In this document: in pieces, positions 23,156 through 38,422 of the stretch | Layout of the letters: each line of letters starts with the position of its first letter | Position numbering within the stretch: position 1 is the stretch's first letter | Source: Antedon mediterranea | Taxonomy: Eukaryota > Echinodermata > Crinoidea > Comatulida > Antedonidae | Length of the DNA: 64,000 nt | Direction: 5' to 3' | Assembly (NCBI RefSeq): GCF_964355755.1 | Contig: NC_092679.1 | Coordinates: forward strand, 744,001 to 808,000 | Program-made: the position numbers and the translations under genes | Notes under the pieces: model-generated | Told to the model about the DNA's origin: nothing | Seen by the model: the letters and a program-made list of their open reading frames with translations, nothing else | The model's database searches: none

Positions 23156-26100
23156 TCACAAACTTTCTGGAACTTCTTTTCGTATGAATCTTGATTGGTA
23201 ATCCTCGAGTGTGTGCTGTAAAATAATAACAAATATTTATAATAAAGGTATAGAGTTTACGTTGCAAGATATGGCCAGACTTCCATACAACTTTTGATTT
23301 TAATTTCTTAAATTCTTGTCATTATTTATTCGGTTATTATTTTGCTCATTTAAAGAGAAAAAATGTATTATACATATGTTAAGGAAGCATAAACAGTTAA
23401 ATATAGGACAAAAAGATAGCTAGAAAATAATGCTCTCAAAATCGGTCCCAAATACTTAGCATGTACTTATTTCAACATACCTGTTTAAGGTCTATCACTA
23501 CTCCTTGTGGAACGTGTTGTAATAAAACCTCTAAGTATAATGGAGCATCAGTTGAAGATAAATCTTGCACCTGAATAAAAAAAAAGGAATTTTCAAATTT
23601 CAAATATATTTTATTGTATGAAAAAATGTCTGGCAAACTGCCAATTTAATGAATACAATGTGAGTACAGCTTTGATCATTTTCATGTGTACTTTAAATAT
23701 ACCATATATATGACAAAGTATAGTTCCAGGGGGCGACATTGAATTAAATTAACAGTGGAATTGACCATAGTATCAAATTTAGCCTAAATTAAGGAGTGGG
23801 ATAAATACTAGAAATATAGAATTGGATGTGAAACTTTGGCACCAACAATTAAGTCCACTTGTTTTGATTTAACTTGTTTATTTGTCATAGTAGTTTTAAT
23901 TTGAGTGTGTTTCAATGAGTTTATATGACTTAATCATAATACAGCAGTTTATATTTATACTGACAAAGACAGCCCTGTCAATTATTTAAGGAAACAGTTT
24001 TTATGACTTATTTGTGTAGACTGCTATAACAACATCATTGTAAAGGAAATGTCTCTAATAAAGAACTGTAACCAGAGAGTTGCTGTAACTGTTAACCTCA
24101 TGGGTGGGGTGGTTTCTGTATAAGTAATAAACAATAATAATTATATAACTAGATTTGAACTCGTCACTACGGACGAGTTAGGTTATCCGCATCGCAAAAC
24201 CCACGCGCATGACACCTAAGTTAGAATATTGCGCGCAGAAAAACGATTATGCCATTGAAAAAATGTTAGTGAGCCCTCTATTTTGTGTCGCATCTAAGTG
24301 TGTACGGTATACACTATATACTGTATACGTACTACATACAGTGCAGAATAGGTGAAAATAAGTGACCAAAGTTATTGACGCATTTGAACATGATGACGTC
24401 ATCACAACTTTAAAAATGGTGAATCATGCGAAAGATAATTGATTGATCTAGACAATATAAAAAAATTGAGTGAAATGGAATACGGATAAGTGGAGATGCG
24501 CTCTATTAAATTTGACGAGCTATGACGAAAGAGAAAAAAATCCTATATTTTATATTCGGGTGGCCATACAATGACGTCACAATGTCCGGTTAGCCATATC
24601 AATGCATGATTCGAGAAAAACAACTCATCTACTTCCAGAATATGTAATTTATAAAAAGTTCACCTCATAGTTTAGAATTTATTACTGTTTAAAAAAAGGT
24701 CTAATTTTGACGATTTTTTGAAGTTTTTCATCAAAAACACGCGCAAATTATCCAATTCTACGTGCTCGTGTGACGTGATTTTAAGTCGAAATTGATTGAA
24801 AATTTATAAATTTACTAGAAAAGGCTGAAAAAACAAAAATCAAGCAAAAAAAATATGTTTTTGCGCTACGTGCGCACGCGCGCGTAAAAAATTTGCGCAC
24901 GCGTGGGAATTTTTGAAATGCTCAAAATGACATGAAACGCATAGAAAATTGATTAGAAATTGATTTTTCGCTTTTTGAAATTTTAAACGCGCGTGCGCGC
25001 GTAACTTTATTAAAACATGCCATTTTTAATCCATAGAAAGTTTGCGCAGGATATGACTTAAATTTTCACCAAGTTTCAATACAAAATGACTTTTGGTTTT
25101 TAATCTATGATCAATCATTGAAATTCATAAAATCGCGCGTAACTTACGCTGCGCGACTCAAAAATCAAAAAACAAAGTTTCTTGCACATCTACAGATATA
25201 GGTCAATCTTATGACAAAGTTATACAATCATTTGTTAGCCAGAATTAGAGATATGCTTGCAACAAAATTCGTGGAAAGAAAGAAGAAAAAAGAAAAAAAA
25301 CTAGACATGAAACTCGTCACTTTGACGAGTTAGTTATCCGCTCGACAAACGCCACGTGCACGTCATACGTTAGAATATTGCACACAGAAAAATATTAAGG
25401 CATTATGACCTGAACTGAAGAATATGATATGTTATTTCTGAATTCTGTTATTTTGTGTCATATACATAGTATACACAGTACAATCTGTATACATATCACA
25501 AACAGTGTAAAATAGGTGAAATTACGGGACCCGTATTTTATTGTAATTTTTAACATCTTGACGGCTTCAAAATGAAATGCAAAAGTAGAAATTTCAGAAT
25601 GAAATTATCTCAGCAACAACATATTAACGTGTAGAAGAAATTTGAATACGTGAAATATTGATGCGCGCTCTTTTAAATGTAATGAAATATAACGCAAAAG
25701 ATGAAAATACGACTTTTTTTATATAACTGGCCATATGATGACGTCACAACATTCGATTGGCACAATTTTCACATGATTTTGTATCTACCATACAATAGCT
25801 TCCTGAAAACGTTTTAATCGTGATTATCACATTTTATTCTTACGAGCTATAACAGATTAAAATTTACTGTAAAGATGAAATTAATGACCAAAGTAATTTA
25901 AATTTTTAGGCATGATGACGTTAATAAAATTAAAAAATTTTAAATTCATGCAAAAGATAGTTGATTAACCTAGAATATATTAAAATCGGGGTGAAAATGG
26001 ACAACGAATAAGTGGAGATGCGCTCTATTAAATGTGATGAGCTATGACGAAAGAGACAAAAATCCTATATTTTATATTCGCGTGGCCATACGATGACGTC

Positions 26101-28370
26101 ACAATGTCCGGTTAGCCATATTAATGTATGATACGATATCTACAACTCATCAACTTCCAGAATATGTAATTAAAAAAAAGTTCCCCATGTAGTTTAGAAT
26201 CTATGAATGTTTAAAAATAGGCATAATTTTGACGAATTTTTGAACTTTTTCACCAAAAACGCGTGCAAATTATCTAATTCGACGTGCTCGTATGACGTAA
26301 TTTTAAGTCGAAATTGTTTAAAATTTGGTAACATTACTAGAAAAGGCTGAAAAAACATAAATCACGCGAAAAAAATATGTTTTTAACGCTACGTGTGCAC
26401 CGCGTGCGTAAAAATTTTCGCGCGCGTGGGAATTTTTGACATGCTCAAAATGACATGAAACGCATAGAAAGTTGATTAGAAGTTGATTTTTCGCTTTCTA
26501 AAATTTTAAACGCGCGTGCGCGCGTAACTTCTTGTGAAACATGCTATTTTTAATCCATAGAAAGTTTGCGCTTGATATGACTTAAATTTTCACAAAGTGT
26601 CAAAACAAAATTATGTTTGGTTTTTAGTCTATGATCAATCATTGAAATTCATAAAATCGCGCGTAAGTCACGTTGCGCAACTCTGACGTCATTCAAAAAT
26701 AGGAGGTGCACAAGTTCACGTAAATTTCGATATGTTGACAAAGTTACGATATGTTCTGTTTACAAGTTTTAGAGAAACACGACGCACAAAAATGACAGAA
26801 AGAAAGAAGTATAATACAGGAAAAAAATTTGATGAAACAGGACGATTACAAGGAGTTATCCGCTACTAAGCGGATAACTAATAAAAAAAAAAAAAAAGAT
26901 CCTGACAATAACAAGGGGTTATCCGCCAAGTGCGGATAACCAAATAAACACATTACATCAACAAATTAATATACTACAAAGAGGAAGTTCAAGGCAAAAA
27001 ACATTGCCACAATAGTAGACTGTCTGTCTGTCTGTCTGACCATTGATTAATCATTCATCAAATCTACAATGAATAAATGAAAACACTGAAAAATAAATTT
27101 AAAAAAAAAAAAAAAATTTTTTAGCATGTCATACCTGTATAACTCTTTCGTGTTCTTTTAGTGTAAAATCTTTTGGTTTTAAATTTTCAGAGATTCCTTG
27201 TTTTCTTATAGTATGAATCAATGTTGATTTTCCTGGTAATGCATACCTGTGTAAAATGACAATTACTACTTTACATCTTAAAAAACAAAATTATTTGTCT
27301 TTTAAATAAATATTTTTACGCATTTTTCACTTTGTTTCATTACTTTGTTTAATTTCATTTTGCATTACATAATTTATTTAATTTTCTTTTACATTAATTA
27401 TAAATTCTGCACCTGCACGTAAAAAAAACCTATAATAAATGTTAAATTATTAATTTAAATTTATACAACTTACGTGTCAATGACATTAATGTCCATGTGT
27501 ATAGCCAAGTTGTGTGCAAATTGTGCATAATGTTCAACAGCAGTACAATCGTATCCAACAAGGGTGATATTCGTAACTGGGTAGATATTTGCCGATGAGG
27601 GCTCTGGAATGTCTTGCTCAGGAAGTGGTTGATAGCGAAACTACAACAATTTTATACAAAATATGGATACTAAATATGCACTGTTTGATCAAATTCTTTT
27701 TTTTTGTCTATACAATTATCCTTTATTTTTCTGAGTTGTTTAATATAACCTACTAAGTCATATTATTATTATTATGTTTTAATTTAATTAATAATATTTG
27801 CTCTAAACACAACTACATTATCAAAATACAATTATCAAAAATAGATACCTCTTCCAAATCTGTTTCATGGTTATCGTGATAAGATTTAGATTGAGTAAAG
27901 ACTTGCTGCCTGTGATGCTTTAAAAGCTGACAATATGTTACTTCTTGTACCCTAATAGTAATATTAACAATAACAATAAATATCAAAAATTACATTTTTA
28001 TCTTTTTGACTGAAGTTTAAATGAAAAAATAAAATACAGTATTAACATTATCCGAAAATTACATACCCTATTCTCTTAAATTGTTTGACAAATAAAAACC
28101 ATCTACATCTAATTATTCTACCCAATAACAATATAAACTAGGCCTAGAAGCTATTTTATCGCTAGGCCTTAAACTAGGGAGGCCGACGACAGGAAAGCCC
28201 TCCGCGGCTTCCTGGCTCATCTCATTCTCTCTCCCCGGCCCCGCGGCCCCTTCATTCGGAGGGTAGGCCTGGCATTTGTGGAATTAAAAAAGCATATAGT
28301 AGTACCTTGATTGTTTCAATAAACACGCATTACGTACGGGACGTATTATTCTTCTTAGAGTAATATTCAT
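23156..28370 (-). CDS. MRPL48: Mitochondrial large-subunit ribosomal protein L48
   Basis: Component of the 39S mitochondrial ribosomal subunit with an S10-like fold. Exons in transcript order: 28370-28306, 27951-27849, 27640-27474, 27246-27135, 23570-23481, 23215-23156 (597 nt, 198 aa plus stop; the human protein is 212). The N-terminus MNITLRRIIRPVRNACLL is basic and lacks acidic residues, as expected for a mitochondrial targeting sequence. The S10-like core includes TLVGYDCTAVEHYAQFAHNL, INVIDTYALPGKS, KEHERVIQVQDLS and EVLLQHVPQGVVIDLKQHT, which line up with the human AYDMTLAESYAQYVHNL, SYAMPTK, THERVVQISGLS and SSLPEGVRLSVKEHT segments. The 3.6-kb intron 27134-23571 holds two Helitron-like copies. 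POLR2G lies upstream on the same strand, about 1 kb away. Confidence 0.93.
24149..25300 (-). mobile_element. Helitron-like non-autonomous element, diverged copy
   Basis: Read on the minus strand, the 3' end is a hairpin (AACTCGTC, loop CGTAGT, GACGAGTT) followed 5 nt later by CTAG and then T, the Helitron terminal signature. The loop and spacer differ from the other copies while the stem is kept. The interior is related to the 1.5-kb units but lacks a few hundred bp. No ORF longer than 60 codons. It abuts the next copy directly. Confidence 0.7.
25301..26945 (-). mobile_element. Helitron-like non-autonomous element, ~1.5 kb, in MRPL48 intron
   Basis: The minus-strand 3' terminus is AACTCGTC/GACGAGTT hairpin + TCATGT + CTAG at 25301-25304. 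The body to about 26815 is nearly identical to the three units at 42936-47592. The far end carries a short module with GTTATCCGCTACTAAGCGGA (inverted repeat) and an A-run at 26830-26880, then a variant module at 26890-26940. The interior has GACGTCA and CGCGCGTGCGCGCG tracts and no coding potential. Confidence 0.75.
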
Positions 28371-29374
28371 TTCTAAATATATTTTGAAATAAATAAGTAA
28401 ACTAGGCTAATGTTAATATGCAATTCGGTGGTTGACTTTTCTTCACACACGTCACACACAAAACACGTTGTTTATTTATTAAAAGGTGGCGCTATATACA
28501 ATTTGTGTTACGTCACGTCTGTACTGCGTGAAGAAATGGAATAAGTGCGCGTGCGCCCATATGGACATGATGATGTCATATCACTACCATATTTGGGCAC
28601 ATCACACTTTTTTGTCAATCTAGGCCTAGTTTGATAGTGTAAATAGAGCTTAACGTTAACAGGCACAGACGCACAGTGAAATAATACACTTCTCTTGGCT
28701 TTTATTTAAAAAAGGTCACAATGACAAAATATTTTACCGAGTTTTGAATTTATACAAATTATCATACCTAAGAAAAACTATGTACACGTACAATAATAAA
28801 AAACATGGGTAACGTACACTTCATTGTGAACTCCAACAATGTTTGGTAGCATTATTCATTAATTATCCTTGTATTTATTTTGTATTCAGTATTTCTCCTT
28901 TTCCATAAATGATCTAAAATGTAGGACAACAGAGAGTAGTGCATTCTTCAACAAACCTGTACAATGAACCTGTACAATGAACCTGTACAATGAACCTGTA
29001 CAATGAACGCAATGTATATACAAAGGGATTTATTTTTTCACAAATAAATATGCTTTTTCCAAACCATGCCACTTTTTTTTAATACATCAAGATTGTCATG
29101 AGAATTAAATTGAAATACATTGCTTGCAATTTAATTCTCTTATAGTAGTCTAGTACAACACACATGTACACAAGTTGAATGTGTCATTTCCACAAAGGGT
29201 CAGACAAACTTCAACCTTCCAAACAATGATGGAGACTCAATCATATCTGTGTTCACACCTTTCCAACTGGAGACACACACTTTTCTTGATCTGGGTCACT
29301 ACTAACCAGTCAATATCAGTGGTTATATCAACCATTCAATAGACATCATCATTTTCATAATCAATATAGCAGCT
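28371..29374. other. Spacer between MRPL48 and POLR2G
   Basis: Holds a truncated MITE at 28554-28652 close to the MRPL48 start, four copies of the 13-bp unit ACCTGTACAATGA at about 28956-29008, and presumably the POLR2G 3' UTR. No gene seen. Confidence 0.55.
28554..28652 (+). mobile_element. MITE family A copy 4 (partial)
   Basis: GCCCATATGGACATGATG to the right end GATAGTGTAAATAGAGCTTA, with one CACTACCATATTTGGGC block lost and a TAGGCCTAG insertion in the right arm. It lies ~190 bp upstream of the MRPL48 start codon, probably in its promoter. Confidence 0.8.
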
Positions 29375-31585
<2,211 letters not shown>

Positions 31586-32269
31586 TTTCGTGTTAATAAG
31601 CGTCTAGCAAATGTATAAAAAAATATAAAATGTACAGATATAATAAACGGCTGACTCTCTAAAACGGTTGACTCCCGGTCGTAATTATCAACACCCGGTC
31701 AGCCCGGTGGTATCCTCAGGAGACGCCCGGTCCAGTTTTATGATATAAAATGATGTAAATTACATTTTATTCAACATGCTTTAGAGTGGTAGTTTTAACT
31801 TATATATATTTTTATTTCCAGAAACAAGTTAAAACTAGTTAAAATAATGTAAAACTTTTTATTCGTCACAACACGTACGTCCACAACGCGTTCAACGCCA
31901 CGCAAAACATCACTTATTACGGAGGGCGGTCTTCAGTTTAAGGCGGTTTTCACGTCACAAAATGTACAAAACGTACAATTAATATCACAATAACATAATA
32001 TGTTAGCATGTACATTTTATATCATATAACCCTACCGCAAAAATGACGACGTCGTCAGCGTTAAAATCTCATGCACGTCCATTATCCGCAGACCCAACCC
32101 TACTTGGAACTTTTTAAACATTCTTTTAGCTTCAATACTCAGTCCATCTTTCTTTAATTCTCTTTATTTTGTTATCTGCATGCTTTATCTTTCTCTTTCT
32201 TTTTTTCCTCAAGTACCATCTCCCTAGGCTCTCTCAGATGGCCAATTTATTTTTCTCATTTGATTTCTA

Positions 32270-32460
32270 TTATTTATTATTTTTTTCTTTTAGAACGTCT
32301 TTGTTTATTCATTATTTTATTTTTATTTTAGTTAATTATACTTTTTAAATTTTATATATTTATTTCAATTTTATTTTGAATTGTTGTAAACTTTTTAAGG
32401 GTCCATGATCAGCTTCGGCTGAATGGACCGGCCTCGTTAAATTATTGAAATAAATAAATC
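32270..32460 (+). mobile_element. 5'-truncated non-LTR retrotransposon 3' tail
   Basis: AT-rich sequence leading to GGGTCCATGATCAGCTTCGG, CTGAATGGACC and a terminal ATTGAAATAAATAAATC, the form of a CR1/L2-type LINE 3' end. GGTCCAT and ATGGACC form a small stem. There is no reverse-transcriptase frame. The left boundary is approximate. Confidence 0.5.
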
Positions 32461-32507
32461 GATCATATTATATGCAGATAAAGGCAGGTTTGCGGCGCTA
32501 TTGTTCT

Positions 32508-32677
32508 AAAGCTCTGTCTACACTATCAAACTTTATGTGACAAAAAAATGTGATGTGCCCTTATATGGACACGATGATTTCATATCATTACCATGTTTGG
32601 GCATATCACTACCATATTTGGGCACATCACAATTTTGTTATCAAAACTAGTTTGATGGTGTAGAGTGACAGAGCTTA
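32508..32677 (+). mobile_element. MITE family A copy 6 (complete)
   Basis: AAAGCTCTGTCTACACTATC at the left and TAGAGTGACAGAGCTTA at the right, with both CACTACCAT..TTTGGGC blocks present. It lies 238 bp upstream of the SGPP1 start codon. Confidence 0.9.
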
Positions 32678-32914
32678 GGAGCGTGGAAGTGAATGAACCT
32701 AGTCTAAGTGTCCCACGTGACCAAATTATTACGTCATAGCGAAGTTAATCAGCTGATTTTGGAAGCACGAATCATAACACACGCCGTGAAAAGCTAGCTG
32801 CTAAATGAAAATAGAGCAGCGCTGACTTTACTTGCACACGGCAGCTACGGGCTGGTGCTTGACATTTTAAAGTGCAATTCTGTATAGTTACATTATTTTA
32901 TTTCTGCTGAAAAC

Positions 32915-35900
32915 ATGGCAAACTTTGGTAAATATGTTCGTTTACTACACAGTGCTGAAGCTGTCGCTGAATTTCAAGCGCTTTTCGGTTTACAGAAAAT
33001 AAACAAAGCTAGGCCGCAAGAGGAAGACCACGCTGCTTCTGAAGATGAACAACAGAATGGAAAACTACCGGCGGCCTCCTCAACAAAAGAGTCGTCGGTT
33101 CACAAAAGAAAGCATGTTGATTCTCAACATTTACAAAACTCAACTTCAAGTAGTTTTGAAAATGATGAAATGGAATTGGATACTACAGACAATGTTATCA
33201 TAAAAAACAAAATATGGTATTATTTATTCTGTTTCGGTGCTGAACTAGGAAACAAATATTTTTATCTTGTGTTTTATCCATTTTTCATGTGGAATTTTTC
33301 TGCTTGGCTTTTAAGGAGGGCCATTTATGTGTGGGTTGTTACAATGTATTTAGGACAAGCTGCTAAAGAACTGATAAAAATGCCAAGACCATCGTGCCCA
33401 CCGGCCATTAAGATGGAAAGACGTTACGAAACCGAGTATGGCATGCCGTCAACTCATGCTATGGTTGGAGTATTAATGCCGTTCACTCTTTTGTTATCAA
33501 GTATTGGTCGTTTTGAGGTACACACATGATTTGATTTAATTTACTGAACTTTTTATTATGGCGCCTTCACAAAGTAGCCTTTTAAATACCTTGAAAACAG
33601 CCTTAAAGGTCTTTCACACTGTTCCGACACGGTTCTGGTCCGGCAAATCGAATGCCAATGTTTCGTTTTCACGATTCCCCACGTGGCTATGTGCGAAGTC
33701 GTGTGAAAACGAAACATTGACGTTCGATCGCATTTGCCGTTATCGTACAAACTGTTGATTGGCATTGACATCAACTTTTAAATTAAGTACAGCAATGCAT
33801 CAAAAGTATTAATAACTAATTTTGTTTTAATGTTTTTATTTTGCAGTATCCTTTCTTACTTGGACTTATTGTGGCAATCTTCTGGACAAGTATCGTTGTC
33901 ATGAGTAGAATGTATCTTGGTATGCATAGCTTACTTGTAAGAATAAATATTTATAATTCTAATAAATTTGTGTCTTAGAATTGAATAAGTATTTGCGCTC
34001 TTTGAAATTTCACAAGAATCCCTGTCATAATTCAATCAATTGATGACGTACAGTAGACTGCAATTAAAAAAAAAAGAATACTTTAGGAAGAGTATTGCGC
34101 AAAAGCAACTACAATACAGTCAATATTTTATAAAGGAATTTATTTTGTATCCTATATCAATATGTGGTGGTTTTGTAACCCATTAAGCACACACACTTTG
34201 CAAACATGATTTTAAACAAGATAACGCACTCATTCTGTCAGTATGAAAGCTGATGGTGATGGAAGTAGTGACCTATTTCCAATTTAAAAAAAAAATCAAA
34301 CAAGCGTAGTAATTATTTTCACCTATTTCTACATTATTTATCGTATATATTATTTTGAAAGATATCACAAAGTGTATTAATAACATATAGCATTATTTTA
34401 TTTTGTCTTCAGTTCAAGTTCATTAGCATAATACAAAAAATGGATAAAAATATTGAACTGTATTTGTATATTCCTTTTAAATATGTCTGTAAAACTAAGT
34501 ATTGGTATTTTAGTAATTAACATTTAAAAAACATGCACATACATAATAATTCAAAAGCATGGCAGATTTATAACAAAATATACACAAATCGGCTTATTTA
34601 ACGAATGTCAACGATGATCTAACGAGATACTAACAGATTTCAGTTCCTTTGTTAACATATATCCTCATTGTATGCAAATAACTGCCAAAAACATGAACTC
34701 TTTGACCTTTCAGTGGGAAGCGTTATTATTATGCTTTTAAACAAATACAATGAAAGAGAAAGAAAAGAACCACAAGCATTATTTCCTTTGTAAGTTAATA
34801 ATAATACTGTATGATAAACAATTTCCAGTAAATAAAAATATACGTGGAGTGTTTTTATACATTACATCATGATATCATGATAGACGCTAATTGAACAGAC
34901 TATGACGAGTATTATGTATTCTGTTATCGTCTGCTGTTAAATTATTATTCTCTGAACCAAAGTGAAACTCATTATTATGACACTACAGTCGTCATTCATT
35001 TAACACTTGAACTTTATTATCGTAATTCTTTATATAAAATAAATTGAAGTTGAACATAAAATATCGCATCCATATAAAAATACAAAACATTGCACTCAAC
35101 AAGTAATCAAAGATACACAAGATACTGTACATATTAACATACACACAAGACACATCACAACACTAGCTAAGGTATTTTACAATTTTGATATCTGAAAAGA
35201 ATTACTATGACCGAATAACCCGTACCACCAATACAACCATTTCGTACCCAGCCCTCCTGAGACGAAATACTCTGATTTAACACTTACTAAGGTATTTTAT
35301 AATTTTGAAAAGTTTTTTTTAGTTTTGAAAAGTAGTTTTATGACTGAAAAACCCATTCATTTATTGATCAGTGGAAAATTACTTCCATTTATTGTCATAA
35401 AATATATATACTGTACCACCAATATCCATGATTTTGTACCCAGCCCAGACTAAATACTAAATGTGTCTATTGATTCACTAATTAACGTAACTATTTTCAA
35501 ATTGTTATAGGATGTGATTGCTGGCATCACCGCTGGCACCTTACTGATGACAATGATGTTTCCTTTTCTTAATGTCATCGACGACTGGGTACTCAACAGT
35601 AAGATGGCGCCCTTCGTTATACTATTGCTTATACTTGTGTCAACTCTCGTATTCCCGAGGGACTCCAAGAAATGGCGTGAAACACATGCCGACACTTTGA
35701 ACATAACGAGTATCTCCGGTGGAATAGCAATTGGATCATGGATAAACACCTACATCGGGATGCTGGTTCCGTACACGGGATCGTTACCGTATGTGCTATC
35801 GCTACCAAGCCTTTTGACGATAGGAGTGATGCTACTTAGGATGGTTGTTGGCGTGCCTCTTCTTCTGCTGATGGACGAGATTTTAACGTTTTGTATACGC

Positions 35901-36080
35901 AACACAATGGCGAAATTGTTGGGCGTGCCGTTAAACAAGAAAACCAAACGACTAGCGCTTATTGAATTGCCGCATAGATTTGGAGCGTACTTTACTATGA
36001 CTGTTGTCTGTGTAACTATTTCACCTTTGACCTTTCAGTATTTAGGTCTTGACCCTCATGGTCCTTATATGGACTTATAA
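32915..36080 (+). CDS. SGPP1: Sphingosine-1-phosphate phosphatase, SGPP1 type
   Basis: ER membrane lipid phosphatase that hydrolyses sphingosine-1-phosphate to sphingosine. Exons: 32915-33517, 33847-33936, 35511-36080 (1263 nt, 420 aa plus stop; human SGPP1 is 441, SGPP2 399). All three motifs of the PAP2/LPP phosphatase superfamily are present: C1 KELIKMPRP, C2 MPSTHAM and C3 SRMYLGMHSLLD, with the C3 motif split by intron 2. The N-terminal ~85 residues are hydrophilic and weakly conserved, starting MANFGKYVRLLHSAEAVAEF. YYLFCFGAELGNKYFY matches SGPP1 better than SGPP2. Several hydrophobic spans follow. The N-terminal ATG is the first in frame, ~35 bp after an upstream stop-rich region. An AATAAA begins only 7 bp after the stop (36087-36092). 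Confidence 0.93.
33641..33739. repeat. Imperfect inverted repeat in SGPP1 intron 1
   Basis: AATGTTTCGTTTTCAC at the left and GTGTGAAAACGAAACATT at the right form the inner arms, with CGGCAAAT and ATTTGCCG outside. The arms are ~30-38 bp around a 28-bp loop. Probably a small foldback element. The short ORFs on both strands here follow from the symmetry. Confidence 0.75.
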
Positions 36081-38422
36081 ACAATGAATAAAGACTTTTT
36101 GATTGATTTCATACATTTACTAAAAAGATAATTCGAGGAGTGCAGACTTAGTTATAGTCTAAACTTATCTTAAGCCACTGTGACTGTTGATACCATGGAG
36201 CTAGATAAATTTGTGCTAAAATAATTACAGTTAAAGTACTAGAGGAGGATCCATGAATTGATTAGGGAGGAAGAGAGCAATATATAATATTAATAATAGC
36301 CTGTTAAAAAGACATGTAGTTCATCATTTAATTTTAGATTTTTGAAAGGGTCACGTCCACATAGAGCCATGCCTATGTACAATGTAATAAAATACAGTAA
36401 TTCCTATTACCATGGAGTAATAATAATAAATGGTACAATGTAATCTATCAATTTTATACTTTCTCTGAACCTACTAGTTTTATATTTTCTGTTGTTCTTA
36501 TATTTTTTAAATTACAGTATATCTGTATTTGTTTGTAAAGTAAATTTTCATTTAACTTGACCAAAAATCTTTGGACACAAAATATAGTTTACTGAGCAAT
36601 TTTTAAAGTACTGTACAACAATTATAAGTTGATTAGTTGTGAGATAATATTAAAACAACAAACATTCATAGAGTATACAATAAGACTGAAACAGAAAATA
36701 ATTCATGTGGGACGTTCATAATTATACACTTCTTGCATGCGTTTTTAAAACAATAAAGTAATCTATGTTTTACTGTAATTTAACTGATGTTCAAACAATT
36801 GTGGAAAATTTAAATGTAAAATATATGATGCTTGTTGCATGATGTAATCATTGATTAAAGATATTTTAATTTAATCTTAATTTGTATAGCTTTCTTTGTT
36901 GTTTTTATATCTGTATTACAGTATTACAACACACATAAGAAGATGGCAACCAAACTTCACATTCTTTTAGTTTAGTGTTAAATAAGCCATGGAGAAATAA
37001 GTTTTTCCATGTATAACCATGGAGGTACCTCCATGGTATAACAGATGAGGTTTTTGTTTCAATTTGGTAGAGGAAACAATTAAAATAGAAAGAACAATAA
37101 ACAATAAGTTGATTTTACAGCTGTATGTCATTCAGTTTAACCTTGACAAGCCCACCACAACAGATGCTGTTATCAGCCTAATTAGTATGTTGTAAACAAG
37201 CCCATCACAACAGATGCTGTTATCAGCCTAATTAGTATGTTGTAAACCTATTAAAGATAGCCATCTTTAAAATACAGTTGAAAAATGAACCAATTCCACG
37301 TAATTCAGCTTGCATAATTACTATTTTATTGTATAGATTTACCAGTACTGTATTTTCAATATCATTTGCTTCTAAAAATAGATCAACCTAAACACATTTC
37401 AAAATTAATTAATTATGCATTTTGTGTGTTCTAGATTATTGAGAGTACCCTGTATACACTGATGGAATAAATATCAGGCATATATGATGGTATTAGATTA
37501 TACAGGTACAAGTATGTTTTACCATACAGATATTATCTCTATGGTTGTATCTTCTGATTGGAAGGTATTTACTACAGTTTTTAAGAATTACTGAGAATTA
37601 ATACGATTTGAGTCATCGAAAGGGCTTTCTGCCTTGAGCTCAATTTCCTGAAAAGCACCATTTAAACTAAATTTAGACAGTCTTGTATTAAGACCTATAC
37701 CCACACATTTTAACTGCTAAGGTTGATTATGTATGGAATGCCAAAAAGGCATTATAAACATAGTCTGTTGAGTTAGTATTTGGTATGCCATACACTTTAT
37801 GAAGTTACAGAAAAATTCAAAATAATATTCTGTTACCATACTGGTATTCATTTTACATATTACAGTATTTATTTAACTTTAATTTCTTCATAGCTAGCTT
37901 TAAATTATCAAACATTATATAAAAAAGTAAAACAACTTGTCAGAAGACCTACTTAATATCAGTTGGACTTTGTAGTCATTTATATCAAATGAACTATATC
38001 AAATAAGATTTATATTCAACATGATAATATCGATAGAAGTCCATGGTACGATTTTACAACGCCCAATTAGAACTTCATTTTTTATGATATTAAATCAGGC
38101 AACGAACTTAAGGCATTACCTAGGCATGCCCAGAAGTGTTCTGGCATCTTTCCCCGCCCCACCTTTAACTTTATTTTGGCATACAGAATAACTAGTAAAA
38201 TTACTCATAACATCAGATGGTACTTGGCATGAACCCAGTATCCTGGGATTTGAAGGCAAGCATGTTGTTTTCATCCACTTTCAATACTCTATGAGTGCTA
38301 TACATAATCTACAGAGAATCCTATACAGTAACCCACTCAGATCAGAAAATTTTGGAGCAGACGACTTCTTCATGATTTTAAATCATCATATCAATGTCTA
38401 AAATATGTTTTTCTAGCCTCAT
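36081..38422. other. Convergent intergenic region, 3' of SGPP1
   Basis: AT-rich and without coding exons. It contains a ~50-bp direct duplication (CAACAGATGCTGTTATCAGC plus flanks, at about 37150 and 37205). The rest probably includes the 3' UTRs of SGPP1 and the small membrane protein. Confidence 0.5.

Larger units (their letters stand above)
31586..32914. other. Divergent intergenic region POLR2G / SGPP1
   Basis: Two head-to-head genes. From left to right it holds the POLR2G 5' flank, a LINE-like tail ending about 32460, a complete MITE at 32508-32677 and the SGPP1 promoter. The last ~230 bp contain CCACGTGACC near 32713 (E-box) and TTACGTCA (CRE-like) near 32731. Confidence 0.5.

Noticed and set aside
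33558-33774. Overlapping ORFs on both strands in SGPP1 intron 1
   Set aside because: The symmetry follows from the inverted repeat at 33641-33739; neither shows coding features.
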